Below are positions 6,106 through 8,031 of a stretch of 8,031 bases of DNA, one piece after another. The stretch spans positions 1 to 8,031 of the forward strand of contig CAMWWJ010000151.1 in assembly GCA_947177925.1 (NCBI GenBank). The letters run 5' to 3'. Position 1 is the stretch's first letter; every line of letters starts with the position of its first letter. The notes below the pieces were generated by a model that had not been told where the DNA came from, searched no databases, and saw only the letters and a list, made by a program, of their open reading frames with translations. Made by a program: the position numbers and the translations under genes. The stretch comes from an uncultured Lachnospiraceae bacterium (GTDB taxonomy: Bacteria > Bacillota > Clostridia > Lachnospirales > Lachnospiraceae).

Positions 6106-6642
6106 CTAATCTCCTAACAAGCTGACCGGTGACACTTTAACAAATGCTTCACGTACAGCCGCCATAAAACCATTACGTCTTTTTGAAAACAGCTGTCGCT
6201 CTGATAAGGATGTATGAAAACCAAACCGCCCTAAATTGCTTAATGTTGTACACTGACGCAACATACATCCACTTTCCACCGACACTTCCTGCTTAGCAAA
6301 CCATAGCTCAACGCTTCTATTAAACTTCATCATACAACGCAACATGTGTTTATCAAGTGACTTCTCCCATATACAACTATTGGCAATAACAAAGTCGCCA
6401 CCTGCCACCTCCAGCAGGGAACAAATCGTCTGTACTTCACCTATATGTGCTGTTATAAAGGTGCCATTTATTCCATCATTAGAAATACAATATAAAAACT
6501 TCTTAGAGTCATATCCCTTTATCCGCATTACTTTCCAATCTGATACTTCCGCATCTGTTACTTTCCGTATATAATTAAGACGTGCCTTCAATTGACTATT
6601 ATCAACAACAATATCCTTACCAGTACTTACGATCCATCTCAC
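6106..6642 (-). CDS. Unrecognised 178-residue protein translationally coupled to the MBL hydrolase
   Basis: The frame begins with GTG at 6642, preceded by AAGGGG about 9 nt upstream, inside the end of the MBL gene. The two genes overlap by 26 nt in different frames, which suggests translational coupling and a matched amount of product. The protein is soluble-looking, mixed alpha/beta, with six cysteines (52, 74, 90, 103, 126, 131) and a basic C-terminal third (LGRFGFHTSLSERQLFSKRR). Segments FITAHIGEVQTI and GDFVIANSC look like beta-strand ends of an alpha/beta fold. I recognise no family. The next in-frame Met (residue 39) would remove conserved-looking sequence, so the GTG start is preferred. 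Confidence 0.7.
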   Translation of the reverse strand: MRWIVSTGKDIVVDNSQLKARLNYIRKVTDAEVSDWKVMRIKGYDSKKFLYCISNDGINGTFITAHIGEVQTICSLLEVAGGDFVIANSCIWEKSLDKHMLRCMMKFNRSVELWFAKQEVSVESGCMLRQCTTLSNLGRFGFHTSLSERQLFSKRRNGFMAAVREAFVKVSPVSLLGD

Positions 6643-7552
6643 CCAGCTTCACCCCTTGTGGTTTATTAATTGATACATTTCCAAATCCATTTTTAGGAAT
6701 ATTAACTATTCCGTCTTTCGTATTTAATGCTGGTGTATAGTACTCCTCCTGCATATATTCTACCAATTTATCAGAACCTCCACTTGTTTCTCCAGAACCT
6801 GTATTATCAGACACAAGGTAAGTCTTACAGTAAGAGTCTTTCAATTTTTCAAATATTCTTTGAGCATCATCCAACTGTCCGTGATGTGGTAACTGGATAA
6901 TTTCATAGCTGTCCAAATTATGCAAATATGAGGGCGATGCATCTCCACAAAGCAATATTGTCTGATCCCCTTTAAGTTTACACTTTAACTGAACACTGGC
7001 TGCATTCATTACTGTTTCACCTTCAATTTTTGTAAAGGTACCATCTTCTATAGCCTGTGCTACAACTTCAACAAACTCATCTTCTGCTGGTCCTGCAATA
7101 ACTCCCCTCGATACTTTGGTATTAACAGTAGCATCTTTAACTGTAAAACCTAATTCCTGAGCTTTTTCTGTAATATCCTTTATTTTATCAAATGTTTCAA
7201 GAATATGTTCCTTAGTTGCTGGTAATGTTCTTCTTTCATCATCAAGTACATCAAGTACTTTTCTTGCACTTTTCAAATATAATGATGAGTACACAGTGAC
7301 AGTATACCGCTCATTATACAGATACTCTAATAATTCAACAATTCCACTAGTATGGTCACTATCGTTATGTGAAACGACAATATGTATCTGTGAAATTGCC
7401 GAATTGGATTCTAAGAAATTCTTAACTTCTTTTGCATGACGTGTGTGTCCGCAATCATATACAATCAATGAATTATTATCATACAATAATATACAATCAC
7501 CATATCTTGTTTCTTTGTCGCCATCATAATGGCTTAATGCCTTTAATCTCAT
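6617..7552 (-). CDS. ComEC-like metallo-beta-lactamase-fold hydrolase
   Basis: First gene of the operon, 311 residues. The start is ATG 7552 rather than an in-frame ATG at 7579, because AGGGAGG ends 8 nt before 7552 and lies inside the longer version. Metal-site motifs of the MBL fold are in order: VYDCGH (Asp33), SHNDSDHTSG with the ComEC-type H-x-D-x-D-H (62-67), NAASVQLKC (183-191), LLCGDAS (Asp204) and LPHHG (His223-His224). This combination is typical of the ComEC/Rec2 C-terminal hydrolase domain, which is proposed to degrade one strand of incoming DNA. Here it is a stand-alone soluble protein without membrane segments. An insert of about 100 residues (80-180) separates the two halves of the active site. 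The substrate is unknown; a nucleic acid or nucleotide is the natural guess. The gene is followed with overlap by the 178-residue protein. Confidence 0.85.
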   Translation of the reverse strand: MRLKALSHYDGDKETRYGDCILLYDNNSLIVYDCGHTRHAKEVKNFLESNSAISQIHIVVSHNDSDHTSGIVELLEYLYNERYTVTVYSSLYLKSARKVLDVLDDERRTLPATKEHILETFDKIKDITEKAQELGFTVKDATVNTKVSRGVIAGPAEDEFVEVVAQAIEDGTFTKIEGETVMNAASVQLKCKLKGDQTILLCGDASPSYLHNLDSYEIIQLPHHGQLDDAQRIFEKLKDSYCKTYLVSDNTGSGETSGGSDKLVEYMQEEYYTPALNTKDGIVNIPKNGFGNVSINKPQGVKLGEMDRKYW

Positions 7553-7560
7553 AAATAATA

Positions 7561-7567
7561 CCTCCCT
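7561..7567 (-). promoter_or_regulatory. Ribosome binding site that fixes the MBL start
   Basis: AGGGAGG on the minus strand lies 8 nt upstream of ATG 7552. The alternative ATG at 7579 has only TATAAAG-like sequence before it and would place this strong site inside the coding region. Confidence 0.75.
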
Positions 7568-7629
7568 ATTAGGAATCATAACTTTATATTGTTATGTCCT
7601 TAACTATTCATTTTACTCAAACAATTCAT

Positions 7630-7869
7630 TTAGATTACAAACATAATTACCATATCAATACCGTACGATAAAGCTACTTTCGCAAAATCCAATTTCATTT
7701 GCATCCTCCCTTTATCAGACGACTGATTATATTGTTGCAATAAATCATCTAATGTCTGTACCTCTTCCACCATCTTCGTTAGCGAATAAGCAGCAACTTC
7801 TTTTTAAAAAATAACATTCATTGCTTTGTTACCAGTTATTACTCTTGTTTAATCATACTGTTTGCTCAA
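7630..7869 (-). pseudogene. Small decayed gene with two in-frame TAA stops
   Basis: From a TTG at 7869, with GGAGG about 7 nt upstream, one frame of 80 codons runs to TAA at 7630. It reads MSKQYD, stop, TRVITGNKAMNVIF, stop, KEVAAYSLTKMVEEVQTLDD, then LLQQYNQSSDKGRMQMKLDF and AKVALSYGIDMVIMFVI. The three pieces sit in the same frame and read as one continuous small protein, so two point mutations creating TAA are the likely damage. A 47-residue product could start at ATG 7773. An internal AAAGGGAGG 6 nt before an ATG could also start a 22-residue peptide. I do not recognise the family. It lies directly upstream of the MBL operon on the same strand, so its old promoter could feed that operon. 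Confidence 0.4.
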
Positions 7870-8031
7870 TTTAAAACCTCCATATTCTGTTTTCATGCTG
7901 CATACACAGAAAGTAATTAACATAAGTCATTCTATGTATACAAATTAATAAGTTACGATTAAATGGGAATAGATTAAGATTGCAGAACTAATGTTCCGTA
8001 TTTACAAGATTAAAGATATACATTATACTAA
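7870..8031. other. AT-rich end of window without a recognised gene
   Basis: No open frame with a ribosome binding site is seen. A TATAAT on the minus strand at 8027-8022 could be a -10 box, but its -35 region would lie beyond the window. Confidence 0.4.

Noticed and set aside
6106..6642. Caspase/CHAT-type protease motif (AHIG and IANSC) in the 178-residue protein
   Set aside because: The His and Cys are only 24 residues apart and the protein is too short for the usual fold; the likeness is not enough to claim a protease.
7553..7579. Longer MBL start at ATG 7579
   Set aside because: The strong AGGGAGG would fall inside the coding region, and no ribosome binding site precedes 7579.
1..8031. 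CRISPR arrays, tRNA or rRNA genes
   Set aside because: No regularly spaced repeats, no tRNA-like GGTTCGA arm with CCA end, and no rRNA signature sequence were seen.

Overview
The window looks like an accessory region of an AT-rich, low-GC Gram-positive anaerobe, most likely a Lachnospiraceae-type Clostridia. Four things point there: a SpoIID/LytB-type protein of the kind found in spore-forming Clostridia, a Firmicutes-style 6S RNA, strong AGGAGG-like ribosome binding sites, and relics of element genes typical of gut Clostridia (RadC-like JAB protein, IS3, IS1182, AbiF-type Abi). This assignment rests on reading the sequence, not on a database search.

Left part (1-1300, minus strand): a chromosomal-looking block holds the 5' two-thirds or so of a membrane-anchored SpoIID/LytB-like gene, starting at a GTG at 992. 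A 6S RNA gene lies just upstream with its own promoter and terminator.

1303-2343 (minus strand): an AbiF-type abortive-infection module. It has an intact promoter, a roughly 65-nt structured RNA ending in an intrinsic terminator, a good ribosome binding site, and then an Abi_2/HEPN gene. An internal deletion near its N-terminus breaks the frame. The catalytic HEPN motif (R-x4-H) survives downstream, but the full-length protein cannot be made. A related AT-rich sequence occurs upstream of both the 6S and the AbiF RNA promoters.

2519-4573: a graveyard of mobile DNA. There is an unrecognised short ORF, a fragment resembling an IS1182-family transposase, and a frameshifted RadC-like JAB gene whose metal-binding motif is eroded. 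After these comes an almost complete IS3-family insertion sequence on the plus strand, with inverted repeats, OrfA, a probable A7 frameshift site, and an OrfB with a full DD(35)E triad. OrfB is interrupted by a one-base deletion in an A6 run.

4720-7552 (minus strand): the most interesting intact part, a compact four-gene operon. In order of transcription it encodes a ComEC-like metallo-beta-lactamase-fold hydrolase, an unrecognised 178-residue protein overlapping it by 26 nt, a four-helix membrane protein, and a protein with a CoiA-like Cys/His zinc-binding segment. All have credible ribosome binding sites and tight spacing, and a weak terminator follows. The setting among defence and mobile-element debris, and the pairing of two competence-related folds, make it a candidate uncharacterised DNA-processing or defence cassette. 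That role is inference.

7630-8031: upstream of the operon is a small decayed gene with two in-frame TAA stops, then AT-rich sequence without a recognisable gene. No tRNA, rRNA, CRISPR array or origin was seen.
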